A stretch of 64,000 nucleotides of DNA from Lactococcus protaetiae (GTDB lineage Bacteria > Bacillota > Bacilli > Lactobacillales > Streptococcaceae). Made by a program: the position numbers and the translations under genes. The stretch lies in assembly GCF_006965445.1 (NCBI RefSeq), contig NZ_CP041356.1:682001-746000 (forward strand). The letters are read 5' to 3'. The notes beneath the pieces are model-generated. The model did no database searches. It was given only the letters and a program-made list of their open reading frames with translations, and was not told where the DNA came from. This document shows positions 44,401 through 53,973 of this stretch, piece by piece. Each line of letters opens with the position of its first letter. The first letter of the stretch is position 1.

Positions 44401-45150
44401 AAAGATGACTTTCAAAGATATCACAGCTCAACCTCGTGAATCTTATCCAACACCAATCGGTACTTCTGCTAAAAAAGATGGCGAACGCTATTCAGCATTC
44501 TCTCTACATATTGAGCGTTTGGTACCTTTCCGTACATTGACAGGACGTCAACAATTCTATATTGATCATGAAATTTTCCAAGAATATGGAGAAAATCTTT
44601 CAACGTATAAACCTACTTTACCTCCACAAGTGATGGGCCAAAAGATGCAGACATCAAAGTGGCAGAGGGTAAAGAAATTACTTTGCGTTATATGACACCA
44701 CATGGTAAATGGAACATACATACCATGTATCAGGATAATATTCATATGCTGACCCTTTTCCGCGGTGGTCCAAATGTTTGGCTTTCGATTGAGGATGCGA
44801 AGAAATTGGAAATTAAAGATAATGATTGGCTAGAACTTTACAACCGAAATGGTGTGGTAACAGCAAGAGCAGTCGTTTCACACCGGATGCCAGAAGGTAC
44901 AATGTATATGTATCATGCTCAGGATGCTACTGTTCAAGTGCCACTTTCAAATATTACTGGGAATCGTGGTGGCTCGCATAATGCTCCTACACAAATTCAT
45001 ATCAAGCCAACGCAAATGGTTGGAGGATATGCGCAACTTTCTTATGGCTGGAACTACTATGGTCCAATCGGAAATCAGCGTGATTTATATGTCAATGTTA
45101 GAAAATTGGACAAGGTAGATTGGTCTAATACAGAAGGAGGCGACTCATGA
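41469..45150 (+). CDS. narG: Respiratory nitrate reductase alpha subunit, frame broken twice
   Basis: NarG holds bis-MGD and the FS0 cluster and reduces nitrate on the cytoplasmic side. The FS0 region HGVNCTGSCSWNVFV ... RGCPRGASFSW is intact, as is [20 protein letters not shown] containing the Asp that ligates molybdenum. One missing G at 42675-42679 and another at 44635-44637 break the frame; adding both gives 1227 residues, the normal length, and restores NLKLGGINPKLSIL and VMGPKDADIKVAEGK. AAAGGGA stands eight bases before the chosen ATG; the frame is open further upstream without support. The end overlaps narH by four bases. Confidence 0.93.
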
Positions 45151-46708
45151 AAGTAAAAGCACAAATCGGTATGGTGCTCAACCTTGATAAATGTATCGGT
45201 TGTCATACTTGCTCTGTGACTTGTAAAAATACTTGGACTAATCGTCCAGGAACTGAATATATGTGGTTTAACAATGTCGAAACAAAGCCTGGTGTGGGTT
45301 ATCCAAAGCGTTGGGAAGACCAAGAAAAATATGCTGGTGGTTGGAAAGTTAATAAGAATGGTAAGCTAACTTTGAAAGCTGGAGGAAAGGCTGAAAAAGT
45401 AGCAACCTTTAGTATTTTTTACAATGCTGATATGCCAGAGCTTGATGATTATTATGAACCTTGGACTTACGACTATCGCAATCTTTTTGGAAAAGCTCAA
45501 AAACACCAACCTGTAGCGCGGGCAAAATCACAAATTACGGGTGAAAATATTGATCTTAAATGGGGACCAAACTGGGATGATGATTTAGCAGGAGGGAACA
45601 TTCTATCGCTAATGACCCTAATATTGCTAAAATTGAATCAGATATTAAGGCTAACTTTGAGACGACATTTATGATGTATTTGCCTCGTCTTTGTGAACAT
45701 TGTTTAAACCCTGCTTGTGTAAGTTCTTGCCCATCAGGAGCGATGTATAAACGTGATGAAGATGGGATTGTTTTGGTCAATCAAGACCATTGTAAAGGTT
45801 GGCGTTTTTGTGTAAGTTCTTGCCCTTACAAAAAAGTTTACTTTAATTGGTCGACACACAAGGCCGAAAAATGTACTTTCTGTTATCCACGTATTGAGGA
45901 AGGTTTACCAACGGTATGCTCTGAAACTTGTGTGGGACGGATTCGTTATATTGGTGTGATGCTTTATGATGCCGATCGTGTGGCTGAGGCAGCCAGCGAG
46001 CCAGATGAAAAATTACTTTATCAACGTCAACTTGAAGTTTTTCTTGACCCTTATGACTCTAAAGTGATTGAGGCGGCGCGTGCTGAGGGAATTTCTGAGG
46101 ACATGATTGAGGGGGCGCAAAATTCTCCTGTCTATCGGATGGTCATGGAAGAAAAAATTGCCTTTCCTTTGCACCCTGAATATCGTACCATGCCAATGGT
46201 TTGGTATTGTCCACCGCTTAGTCCAATCATGAGCTATTTTGAAGGAAAAAATTCGCTGAAAAATCCTGAGATGATTTTCCCAGGTATTGATGAGATGCGT
46301 ATTCCTGTGGACTATTTGGCATCAATCTTGACAGCTGGCAACGTGGAACCAGTTAAGGCTGCACTTTACAAGTTGGCGATGATTCGTTTGTATATGCGTG
46401 CGGCAACTTCAGGAAAAGAATTTGATGAAGCGAAGTTGAAAATGGTTGGTTTGACAAAGGAATCAGCTACTTCACTCTATCGTTTGCTTGCGATTGCTAA
46501 ATATGAAGACCGCTTTGTGATTCCTAAGGCGCATAGGGAAGAACAATTTGAAGATGTAGAAAAAGCGCAAGGTGCTTTAGGCTACGATGAATGTAATGGT
46601 TGTTCGTTGGCTGATTTACATTCGTCAATGATTCAAAAAGCTCAGAAAGGGAAATCTGGTTCAGATATTTACGCTGAAAGCTTCTATGGAGGAATTTGGC
46701 GTGATTAA
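45147..46708 (+). CDS. narH: Respiratory nitrate reductase beta subunit, frame broken once
   Basis: NarH carries three [4Fe-4S] and one [3Fe-4S] cluster between NarI and NarG. CIGCHTCSVTCKN begins the first Cys group; CEHCLNPACVSSCPSGA and CKGWRFCVSSCPYKK follow, with Trp in place of a Cys for the 3Fe cluster, as in other NarH. Restoring one G at GGG 45594-45596 joins the halves through AGGEHSIANDPNIAKIESDI into a 520-residue protein of normal length. Its ATG overlaps the narG stop, and its 3' end overlaps narJ by 23 bases. Confidence 0.93.
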
Positions 46709-47309
46709 TGTTCGAGAGTTGGAACGTTTGAGAAAGAGTTTTTTGCTTCTTTCTCAAGCAATTGATTTTCCAGATGATGAGGTAAGAAGTCAGGACTTTG
46801 CAATGGAAGTGTTAAAAAACTTTCCTCAGATTCCCGAAAAAAATCAATTTTTAAGTGTTTTGAAGGAGTTTCAGGCTAAGTCTTTACAAGAACTACAAGA
46901 AAATTATACAGGACTCTTTGAACTAAATAAGCGAATTACGATGTACTGTACCTATTATCGTTTTGAGGATTCACGTGAGCGTGGAGGGATTTTGGCAAAA
47001 TTGAAAATGCTCTATGAGATGTTTGGTGTAGAGCTTGATATGGCTGAAATGACGGACTATTTGCCTACGATGTTGGAATTTCTGGGACTTGGCGTGTGGA
47101 CAGATGGACCCGTAGAAGATACTCGAATTGAAGATTTGAATTTGTTATTTTCTGTGTTAGAAGATGGAACTTATGAGATTCTAAAGCAGGCAAAAGAGCT
47201 TGTAGATGAGCCATATTTAGACTTGGTTCGCTTAATTCGTAGTAGCTTACGGTATTGCATTATTGATGGAGGAGATAACGCAGAGATGAGGAAAGGAGAA
47301 AAAGCTTAG
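46686..47309 (+). CDS. narJ: Nitrate reductase assembly chaperone (NarJ/TorD family)
   Basis: NarJ is a soluble helical chaperone that holds apo-NarGH while cofactors are inserted and is not part of the final complex. The 207-residue protein has the family segments QAIDFPDD, ENYTGLFELNKRITMYCTYY and DYLPTMLEFL. The start ATG at 46686 lies in the narH end, with GAAAG upstream; GTG 46701 is a possible alternative. The stop is directly followed by the narI ATG. Confidence 0.9.
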   Translation: MEEFGVINVRELERLRKSFLLLSQAIDFPDDEVRSQDFAMEVLKNFPQIPEKNQFLSVLKEFQAKSLQELQENYTGLFELNKRITMYCTYYRFEDSRERGGILAKLKMLYEMFGVELDMAEMTDYLPTMLEFLGLGVWTDGPVEDTRIEDLNLLFSVLEDGTYEILKQAKELVDEPYLDLVRLIRSSLRYCIIDGGDNAEMRKGEKA

Positions 47310-47998
47310 ATGACTCAGTTTTGGAACTTTATGCTTTGGGTGGTTTACCCATATTTGATGCTTGGTTCGTTTTTCATCGGAACAGTTGTTCGAATGAGAA
47401 AACCCGGCTCTGTTACTGCGAAATCAAGTGAACTCATGGAGAAGAAGCGCTTGATTTGGGGGTCGATTCTTTTCCATATTGGGATTCTTGGGGTATTTGG
47501 TGGACACGTGATTGGTATTTTTATTCCAGAAACGTTTACGGACTCAATCGGGATTACTAATGAGTTCTATCATAAGGTGCTTGCGATGGGAATTGGTGGT
47601 GTGTTTGGTGCAATGACTCTTGTAGGAATTATTGTACTGACTTATCGTCGTTTTACGAGTAAGCGTGTTGCTGCAACTTCTACGCTAAATGATAATGTTG
47701 TGATTGTGGCATTGTTGGTTACGATTGTGCTTGGGATGATGAGCTCATTTTGGCAGGTCCTATGACACCTGGATTTGATTATCGTACGACAATTGGAGTT
47801 TGGGGACGTGGTTTATTTGCTTTCAGTCCGGCTTGGAATTTGATGAATAATATTCCATTATTTTATAAGTTGCACATCATTTGTGGCTTGGCTATGTTTG
47901 GATTTTTCCCTTATACGCGGTTAGTTCATGCACTTTATGTTCCTTTGCATTATATTTTCCGTCGTTTTGTGGTTTATCGTCGGTATTCACGTCGTTAA
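47310..47998 (+). CDS. narI: Respiratory nitrate reductase gamma subunit (cytochrome b), frame broken once
   Basis: NarI anchors the complex in the membrane, oxidises menaquinol and passes electrons through two b hemes. Five hydrophobic segments are seen, with His residues in ILFHIGILGVFGGH and in HIICGLAMFGFFPYTRLVH as heme ligands. One G missing at GG 47752-47753 breaks the frame; adding it restores SSFWAGPMTPGFDYRTTI and gives 229 residues, a normal length. It ends the nar operon. Lactococci as I know them do not make heme, so activity would need external heme or genes outside the window. Confidence 0.92.
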
Positions 47999-48001
47999 AA
48001 G

Positions 48002-48056
48002 AAAAAATCCAGCTTAGCTGGGTTTTTTAGTCACTGACAGCTTTCTGTCAGTGCTG
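48002..48056 (+). terminator. nar operon terminator and CTGACAG hairpin
   Basis: AAAAAATCCAGC pairs with GCTGGGTTTTTT across TTA (48002-48028). ACTGACAG/CTGTCAGT follows near 48033-48052. Confidence 0.85.
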
Positions 48057-48123
48057 ATGAGTCTGATTTATCATAAATTAGTTTATGTTTTTTGAGTCAA
48101 GAGTGAAAAAACTTGGGTAATGT

Positions 48124-48651
48124 TTATTGATAGTTGTGGTTGGTAAGCTCAATCTCAGGCAGGGTTATTGAGGTTGCTTGGATAGAGGCTAAAAAATCTT
48201 GCATTCGACGGTTTTTATTTTCCAGAAAGTCTTGTATTTGGGTATGGCTGAAAGTAAGGTGAGCAATGGTGAAATTATTTTTGATATAAGTATTTTTTAC
48301 TGACAGAAGTTCTGTCAGTGATTGTACCGAAATCTCTGGATAATCTACGGCTAAAATTAGATAATCATGTGTATTTTTAGCTATTGATGAAACGGTGTAT
48401 AAGCCTGCTAGTGGTCCTTCTCCAGCGAAAAGTGAATGGTCAGTAACAATGTGTGCTGATGGAAGTTGTTTTTTGATTTGAGGAAGATTAGAATGGCTTG
48501 CAACGATATAAGTTTTTTCTGTCAGTGCTGACAGTTTTCTGTAAGCGATTTCTGTCCAAGTTTGATTGGAGCTTTTATCTAAAAATAGAGCTTTATCTCC
48601 GTTTTTAAAGCGACTGGACTTTCCACCCGCTAGAATGATTCCGATAGTCAT
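48124..48651 (-). CDS. mobA: Molybdenum cofactor guanylyltransferase
   Basis: MobA adds GMP to molybdopterin, making the MGD that NarG needs. The 175-residue protein has the GTP-binding start IGIILAGGKSSRFKNGDKAL, the DHSLFAGEGPLAGLY block and LAVDYPEIS (Asp for Mg2+; many relatives have CDMP). Two dispersed palindromes lie inside: ACTGACAG-AAGTT-CTGTCAGT (48300-48321) and CTGTCAGTGCTGACAG (48519-48534), the latter encoding SALTE. It is convergent with narI and divergent from moeA. Confidence 0.88.
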   Translation of the reverse strand: MTIGIILAGGKSSRFKNGDKALFLDKSSNQTWTEIAYRKLSALTEKTYIVASHSNLPQIKKQLPSAHIVTDHSLFAGEGPLAGLYTVSSIAKNTHDYLILAVDYPEISVQSLTELLSVKNTYIKNNFTIAHLTFSHTQIQDFLENKNRRMQDFLASIQATSITLPEIELTNHNYQ

Positions 48652-48917
48652 GGTTTTATTTTATCATAAAGCTTGTGAGCTTGACTTGTTTTGCTTTTGA
48701 TTGGCTGTCTTGTAACTTCATGATGTCAAAATGCTGCTATATGGTCGTTGAAGAAGTTAATAAAAAAGCATAATGGATGATTTTGGTTTACGAATTTCTT
48801 TGTGCGACTGTGCTATAAAAGCTTGTTTGAGTTTGAAAGATAGACTAGTATGAAGTCTGGATTAGAGCCAGATTTCCTTGAGAATAGCTCTTAACTTTGG
48901 ACTTTTAAAAAAGAAAA
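48652..48917. other. Noncoding gap upstream of mobA
   Basis: No gene or clear hairpin is seen. It is AT-rich with scattered TTGACTT-like and TATAAA-like words and should contain the leftward mobA promoter, which I could not fix. Confidence 0.3.
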
Positions 48918-49245
48918 AATGAAGTCAAGACTTATTCAGTGGAGTTTCAATTCACCACTGAATTTAAGGTACAACCTCTAGGTGTAACAACTAAGCGACC
49001 TGTACGCAGCTAAAGCTGCAACAGTCTGCTTAACATCTTCGATATGAGGTCACACCTCCGCTTCACTTCGTTATCCATTCGCTCTAAGCGACTAAAGTCG
49101 CAAGGCGAAGTGGTCTTTTCCAAGAAGCCTAGGCGCTAAAAGCGCCAACGCCCTATGGCAGTCGGACGAAATTCAAAGTTAGTGCTGCTTCATTCCTAAC
49201 TAAAAGGTAGGGGTGTTAGCAAGCACTTGCTTCGATAAACTACAT
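48918..49245 (-). repeat. Mosaic hairpin repeat, copy F
   Basis: It starts with the type-1 tail (AAGTCAAGACTTATTCAGTG at 48923-48942) and carries GGTACAACCTCTAGGTGTAA, GCAGC-TAAA-GCTGC, CGAC-TAAA-GTCG and GGCGC-TAAAA-GCGCC. It ends with the head (TAGCAAGCACTTGCTTCGAT near 49217-49236). It lies in the divergent mobA/moeA gap and ends 14 bases before the moeA -35. Confidence 0.75.
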
Positions 49246-49259
49246 TGCGTTGCTTTTCG

Positions 49260-49290
49260 TTGGCACAAGCCTCTAAATTTTTGATATACT
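49260..49290 (+). promoter_or_regulatory. moeA operon promoter
   Basis: -35 TTGGCA (49260-49265) and extended -10 TGaTATACT (hexamer 49285-49290), spacer 19 bp. A leader of about 80 bases follows; I see no molybdenum-cofactor riboswitch fold in it. Confidence 0.55.
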
Positions 49291-49376
49291 AAGGGTGTAA
49301 CTTTTTCTCTGAAAAAGCGGGATTCTGTAGTTTTGGAAAATATATAAAAAAGTAAAAATAGAATTGAGAGATTGTC

Positions 49377-50591
49377 ATGTATCTAAATCGTGATATTATC
49401 ACGCTTGAAGAAGCTCAAGGGCTGCTTCAAAGTGTAAATTTACAAACTAAAACAAAGAAAATTTCTACTGCTGAAGCACATTTTTATGTGCTTGCAGAGA
49501 ATATTTACGCTACTTTTCCGATTCCGGCTTTCAGAAGGAGTGGATATGATGGCTATGGGATTTTGAATGAAGATGATCATAGTTTTCCACGTGAATTTGA
49601 AATTATAGATAACATTGGTGCAGGTTCAGTTTTGGAGAAAAAGATGTCTTCGGGTCAAGCAGTGAGGATTATGACGGGTGCCAAAGTTCCAGATGAAGTT
49701 GGTAAGGTCACCATGCTCGAAGTTACAGAAAAGTGTTCAGATGATAAAGTGTTAATCAAGGAAAGTATGAAGCACAGTAATATTTCTTCTATTGGTGAAG
49801 AATTTCTTAAAGGCGATTTGCTGTTAAGTTCAGGAACACGCTTAAATGCTGGTGCAATCAGTTTGCTTAATGCTTTTGGTATTGCTGAGGTATTGGTTTA
49901 TCAAAAGCCAAAAGTTGGGATTTTAGCGACAGGTTCGGAGCTTCTAAAAGCTGGTGAAGCTTATGTTGAAGGGAAAATTTATAATTCGAATGGCCCACTT
50001 CTCGAAGCTTTAGTCCGAGAAAACGGTGGTCTTGTTATCACTTTGGATAATGTCAAAGACGAACTTCATGATACACTGGCGATTTTAAATGACCTAACTT
50101 CACGGTGTGATCTTGTATTAACGACTGGCGGAGTATCTGTTGGCGATTTTGATTTCATGGCTGAGGCAGCTAAAGCGGCAGACCAATTTTTATTTAATAA
50201 ATTGAGTATGCGACCAGGGAGTCCAACGACTGCTTTTGTTCATAAGGGAACACCTGTTATTGCGCTTTCGGGAAATCCAGGAGCTTGCTTCACAGGATTT
50301 TATCTTTTTGTTGAGCCTACGTTGCAACGGTTTGTTGGAGGAAAAAGTCGTTTAAAACAAGTGAAGTTACCTTTGGCTCATGATTACGATAAACCAAATA
50401 ATTTTGATAAATATCTACGTGCAACGGTCAATTTTGACCATGATTCTGGACTTATTGTTAGTCAAATTGGTTCTGATAAATCATCAGCACTTGGAAATTT
50501 ACATAGTACAACAGCATTCTTTAAAGTTCCGCATGATAGTAGTATTCACAAGGGTGAGGAGGTTGAAGTATGGTTACTGCCTTACAAATAA
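49377..50591 (+). CDS. moeA: Molybdopterin molybdenumtransferase
   Basis: MoeA inserts molybdate into adenylated molybdopterin. The 404-residue protein has the domain order of the family: an N-terminal part with PIPAFRRSGYDGYGI, the MRIMTGAKVPD-like RIMTGAKVPDEV, then the MoCF-fold domain with PKVGILATGSEL, GKIYNSNGPLL and TTGGVSVGDFDF, and the C-terminal beta domain. LSMRPGSPTTAF and LSGNPGACFTGF line the active site. It begins the moeA-mobB-moaC-x-moaE-moaD operon and overlaps mobB by 22 bases. Confidence 0.94.
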   Translation: MYLNRDIITLEEAQGLLQSVNLQTKTKKISTAEAHFYVLAENIYATFPIPAFRRSGYDGYGILNEDDHSFPREFEIIDNIGAGSVLEKKMSSGQAVRIMTGAKVPDEVGKVTMLEVTEKCSDDKVLIKESMKHSNISSIGEEFLKGDLLLSSGTRLNAGAISLLNAFGIAEVLVYQKPKVGILATGSELLKAGEAYVEGKIYNSNGPLLEALVRENGGLVITLDNVKDELHDTLAILNDLTSRCDLVLTTGGVSVGDFDFMAEAAKAADQFLFNKLSMRPGSPTTAFVHKGTPVIALSGNPGACFTGFYLFVEPTLQRFVGGKSRLKQVKLPLAHDYDKPNNFDKYLRATVNFDHDSGLIVSQIGSDKSSALGNLHSTTAFFKVPHDSSIHKGEEVEVWLLPYK

Positions 50592-51058
50592 TCGGCAAAA
50601 AAAAGTCTGGAAAGACAACGACAACAATTGATTTTATTAAGTCAGCTCGTGAACTGAATCTTGTTGTTGCAAGCTTTAAACATACTCATCATACGGTTTC
50701 GATGGATGTGGAAGGAACGGATACAGCACGATTTGCTCAAGCGGGAGCGCAGCAAGTTGGGATGCAAAATGACAAAGGATTTTTTTGGCATGAAACACGT
50801 CCAGCAAAAGCATTGGAAGAAGAAATTGCTGATTTTGTTCGACCAGAAACAGATTTACTTCTAATTGAAGGATTTAAGAAGGAAAATTTCCCGAAATTAT
50901 TGCTCTTGCGAGAAAATGACCAAGTTACAGACTTCGCAGAATTTGACAATATTGAATTTGTTGGAACGATTTTTCCGTCAGTACTGACAGAAAATATGAT
51001 TGATTTGACGACAGAAGAAAAACGAAAGGAATGGTTAAAGTCATGGCTGACGAATTAA
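50570..51058 (+). CDS. mobB: Molybdopterin-guanine dinucleotide biosynthesis GTPase
   Basis: MobB is a GTP-binding helper of MobA. The 162-residue protein has the P-loop [13 protein letters not shown] near residues 7-19, the SFKHTHH segment, [13 protein letters not shown] and [19 protein letters not shown] precedes the ATG inside the moeA end. PSVLTENM near the C-terminus is encoded by CCGTCAGTACTGACAG (50975-50990). The stop overlaps the start region of moaC. Confidence 0.9.
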   Translation: MVTALQIIGKKKSGKTTTTIDFIKSARELNLVVASFKHTHHTVSMDVEGTDTARFAQAGAQQVGMQNDKGFFWHETRPAKALEEEIADFVRPETDLLLIEGFKKENFPKLLLLRENDQVTDFAEFDNIEFVGTIFPSVLTENMIDLTTEEKRKEWLKSWLTN

Positions 51059-51522
51059 CCCATTTTAACGGACAGGGGCGCGCTAAGATGGTGGATGTAA
51101 CTGAGAAAACTGTCACTAAACGTGTGGCGCTAGCCACGACAACCATTATCATGCAAGCAGAAACACTTAAGAGAATTAAAGAAGGAAAAGTGAAAAAAGG
51201 AGATGTGCTTGCTGTAGCTCAAACTGCTGGTATCATGGCGGCAAAACGTACATCAGAGTTGATTCCAATGTGTCATCTCCTTCCTCTTTCAGGTGTGGAC
51301 ATCAATTTCGTTGATGATGGAGTTGACAGGTTGACACTTACTGCAACTGTAAAAACAGTTAATCAAACAGGTGTGGAGATGGAGGCGTTGACAGCGGTAC
51401 AAATTGCAGCACTTACCGTTTATGATATGTGTAAAGCAATGGATAGAGGAATGCAGATTACAGAATGTCATTTGGTTGAGAAAATGGGTGGAAAATCAGG
51501 GCATTTTATATACGGAGAGTAA
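51043..51522 (+). CDS. moaC: Cyclic pyranopterin monophosphate synthase
   Basis: MoaC turns the MoaA product, 3',8-cyclo-GTP, into cyclic pyranopterin monophosphate. The 159-residue protein has [16 protein letters not shown] at the start, the active-site block [31 protein letters not shown] and the catalytic Lys region [12 protein letters not shown] take ATG 51043 (MADELTHF); ATG 51031 is directly adjacent to AAAGGA, too close to be used. Both starts lie inside mobB, so translation is coupled. Confidence 0.94.
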   Translation: MADELTHFNGQGRAKMVDVTEKTVTKRVALATTTIIMQAETLKRIKEGKVKKGDVLAVAQTAGIMAAKRTSELIPMCHLLPLSGVDINFVDDGVDRLTLTATVKTVNQTGVEMEALTAVQIAALTVYDMCKAMDRGMQITECHLVEKMGGKSGHFIYGE

Positions 51523-51528
51523 AAAAGA

Positions 51529-51729
51529 ATGAATGTTGTACTTCCCGTAATATTTTTGGGTGGTTTCATCATTGTTCTCATTAATATGATTCGGCTGAAA
51601 ATCAAATTTAAAAATGCTGGCGATGGCGGTTTTAAATCTTCGATGAAGGCAGTCGGACTTTCACTATTATTGGGATTTGGCGTAGAATTGCTAACAGTAC
51701 TTATCTGGCTTATTTGGACAAAAATATAG
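51529..51729 (+). CDS. Small two-helix membrane protein inside the moa operon
   Basis: The 66-residue protein has two hydrophobic stretches (about residues 2-21 and 42-64), with a basic KIKFKNAGDGGFKSS loop between. I recognise no family. It starts six bases after moaC and ends seven bases before moaE on the same strand, so it is certainly cotranscribed with cofactor genes. A ribosome site (GGAG) precedes the ATG. Confidence 0.6.
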   Translation: MNVVLPVIFLGGFIIVLINMIRLKIKFKNAGDGGFKSSMKAVGLSLLLGFGVELLTVLIWLIWTKI

Positions 51730-51736
51730 AAAAAAT

Positions 51737-52150
51737 ATGGCAATCATAAAATTACAAACAAGCCCGATTGATGTCGGGCGCTATTACAGTCTGCTCAAGG
51801 ACGAAAAATACGGTGGAATTGACCTATTTGTTGGGACGGTACGAGAATGGACAAAAAAGAGCGGAAAAGTGGAACATACGGATTATATCGAGTACACTGC
51901 CTATGAAGAAATGGCAATTAAAGAATTGCAAAAATTGGCGGCTCCGATAGAAGCGCGAGGAGACCGTGTTGTTATTGTTCATCGTTTAGGGAGGCTAGAG
52001 CTGACTGATGAGGCTGTGTTGATTGGTGTGGCTAGTCCGCACCGCGAAGCAGCATTTGAGGGCTGTCATAGTATCATTGATCATCTTAAAGAAACAGTGC
52101 CTATTTGGAAAAAAGAGGTAGATGGTGAGATTGAGAGATGGGGGAAATAA
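51737..52150 (+). CDS. moaE: Molybdopterin synthase catalytic subunit
   Basis: MoaE, as a dimer with two MoaD, adds the dithiolene sulfurs to cyclic pyranopterin. The 137-residue protein has GGIDLFVGTVREWT, the conserved HRLGRLELTDEAVLIGVASP block with HREAAFEGC after it, and the catalytic VPIWKKE. It is followed by moaD after a 51-base gap that includes GGAGG. Confidence 0.94.
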   Translation: MAIIKLQTSPIDVGRYYSLLKDEKYGGIDLFVGTVREWTKKSGKVEHTDYIEYTAYEEMAIKELQKLAAPIEARGDRVVIVHRLGRLELTDEAVLIGVASPHREAAFEGCHSIIDHLKETVPIWKKEVDGEIERWGK

Positions 52151-52201
52151 ACAGACAAGAGAGTTATGCACAACAGATAGAATTTTCCGGAGGAAACAAC
52201 A

Positions 52202-52444
52202 TTGAAAAAGGTAAAACTATTTGGCTTTCTTGGCGCATTTATCGCACCAGAGATTAAACTTGATTTACCAGATAAAATTAATAAAAATATCATTCTATCA
52301 GTACTGACAGAGCAATATCCAATGCATCAAACAGAGTTTTTACAGTGTAATGTCGCTGTAAACCAAGTTTACATCTTTGACGAAGAAGTTGACAGCAGAA
52401 ATATTGAAGAAATTGCAATTATTCCACCTGTCAGTGGTGGATAA
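52202..52444 (+). CDS. moaD: Molybdopterin synthase sulfur-carrier subunit
   Basis: This is an 80-residue ubiquitin-fold protein whose C-terminal Gly-Gly (AIIPPVSGG) is adenylated by MoeB and thiocarboxylated. The start is TTG 52202, seven bases after GGAGG; no in-frame ATG fits. CTATCAGTACTGACAG (52295-52310) encodes SVLTE in the middle of the fold. It ends the moeA operon, with a CTGTCAG hairpin after it. Confidence 0.9.
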   Translation: MKKVKLFGFLGAFIAPEIKLDLPDKINKNIILSVLTEQYPMHQTEFLQCNVAVNQVYIFDEEVDSRNIEEIAIIPPVSGG

Positions 52445-52447
52445 AAG

Positions 52448-52465
52448 CTGTCAGTATGCTGACAG
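52448..52465 (+). repeat. CTGTCAG-TATG-CTGACAG palindrome after moaD
   Basis: A perfect 7-bp stem with TATG loop lies four bases after the moaD stop. No T run follows, so it may be a weak terminator or only a copy of the dispersed palindrome. Confidence 0.7.
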
Positions 52466-52646
52466 AGCTGAAAATATAGAATATCGTAATTTTTCATAAA
52501 GGGAGTAGCCCATTCTTTGTAAAATAAGACACTGAATTGAGGTGCCTCACAACCTAAATATGAAAAACTCTGAGTAATTGTGAGTGCGGTAGATTTACCG
52601 TAATTTTGTGCTGAAATACAAGATTGTCTCATCAAAAGGAGAAATA

Positions 52647-53677
52647 ATGACAACAAAAATGACAGAACCATTTGTACTGACAGACCGTTTTGGTCGAATT
52701 CATGATTATATTCGTATCAGTATTACAGATAAATGTAGTTTACGCTGTGTTTACTGTATGCCAGAAGAAGGATTAGAGTTTTTTCCAGATGATAAAGTGC
52801 TTTCGAAAGATGAGATTATACAACTAGTAACAAATTTTGCAAAGCTTGGAATCAAAAAAGTTCGTTTGACTGGTGGAGAGCCGTTGATGCGCCATGATAT
52901 TCTTGAACTGGTTGAAGGGATTGCAAGTATTTCGGGAATTGAAGATATCGCTCTTACAACAAATGGTTTGGCATTAGCACGTTTATCTGAAAAATTGTGG
53001 AATGCGGGTTTAAAGCGGATAAACATCAGTTTGGATACTTTTGAAGCAGATAAATACCGTGAAATCACACGTGGTGGAAATATTAAGCAGGTTTTAAAAG
53101 GTTTGGAAAAAGCCAGCCAATTTCCCTTCAAAATAAAGATGAATGTCGTCGTTATTGGGGGCAAAATGACAACGAAATTATTGATTTTTTGAAATATTCG
53201 ATTGAACATCCAGTGAATGTTCGTTTCATTGAGTTTATGCCTATTGGTCATACCAATATCGAGCGAGATAATGAGATGTGGAAACACAAATATAAAGGAG
53301 TTGAAACAGTTTTTGATATTTGTGAGGAGAATGGTTGGGATTATGAGCCGATTGATTTTGCTGGGAATGGACCTTCAGAAAATTTTCAAATTTCTGGAGC
53401 AAAAGGGTCATTTGGATTGATTCATCCAGTATCCTGTCGCTTTTGTGAGAGCTGTAATCGTTTACGAGTGACGGCAGATGGTTACATTAAGTCGTGTCTT
53501 TATTGGGATGACGAAGAAAGTATTCGTCCTTATCTTGATGACTTTGAGGCTTTTAAAGCAAAAATTTTACATTCACTTGACATGAAACCAGAAAATCATG
53601 AAATGGCACTTGCAGAAAATGAAAAAAGTCAATTTCAAAAACCAACTTGGCGACATATGAGTCAAATCGGAGGCTGA
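52647..53677 (+). CDS. moaA: GTP 3',8-cyclase MoaA, frame broken once
   Basis: MoaA is a radical-SAM enzyme that converts GTP to 3',8-cyclo-GTP, the first step of molybdopterin synthesis. C30, C34 and C37 (KCSLRCVYCMPEEG) bind the SAM cluster, and the C-terminal HPVSCRFCESCNRLRVTADG binds the GTP-side cluster. One G missing in GGGGG 53157-53161 breaks the frame; adding it restores VVVIGGQNDNEIIDFLKYSI and gives 343 residues. AAAGGAG precedes ATG 52647. The stop TGA lies inside a CTGACAG word. Confidence 0.92.
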
Positions 53678-53694
53678 CAGAGCGATAAAAATCC

Positions 53695-53735
53695 TGTCAG
53701 TATGCTTACAAAGCTGTCAGTGACAGCTTTTTTTG
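53695..53735 (+). terminator. moaA terminator
   Basis: A broken CTGTCAG-TATG-CTTACA hairpin is followed by AAAGCTGTCA/TGACAGCTTT (53710-53730) and a T run. The next 240 bases form the narK leader; GTGTATTTTACAC (53771-53783) is a short palindrome of unknown role. Confidence 0.75.
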
Positions 53736-53973
53736 TCGTTCAAAGCGTATTTAAAAGAAAACGATGTCAAGTGTATTTTACACAACTCAGTGTAGCTTTT
53801 TCATACAAATTGTAATAAAATATAGCTTGTTAATAGCTGTTACATTGTTAAACGAATACAACGTAATGTGTCGCTTCATATCAAAATGATGTGAGAATAG
53901 CGTCAAAAAATGCTAATCACGGTCTTTTATTAAAAATGAGACTAGTATAAAATAACTAAGGAGATTTATTATC

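Noticed and set aside
49260-49376. Molybdenum-cofactor riboswitch before moeA
   Set aside because: The leader of about 80 bases is AT-rich and I see none of the multi-stem conserved structure of that RNA class.
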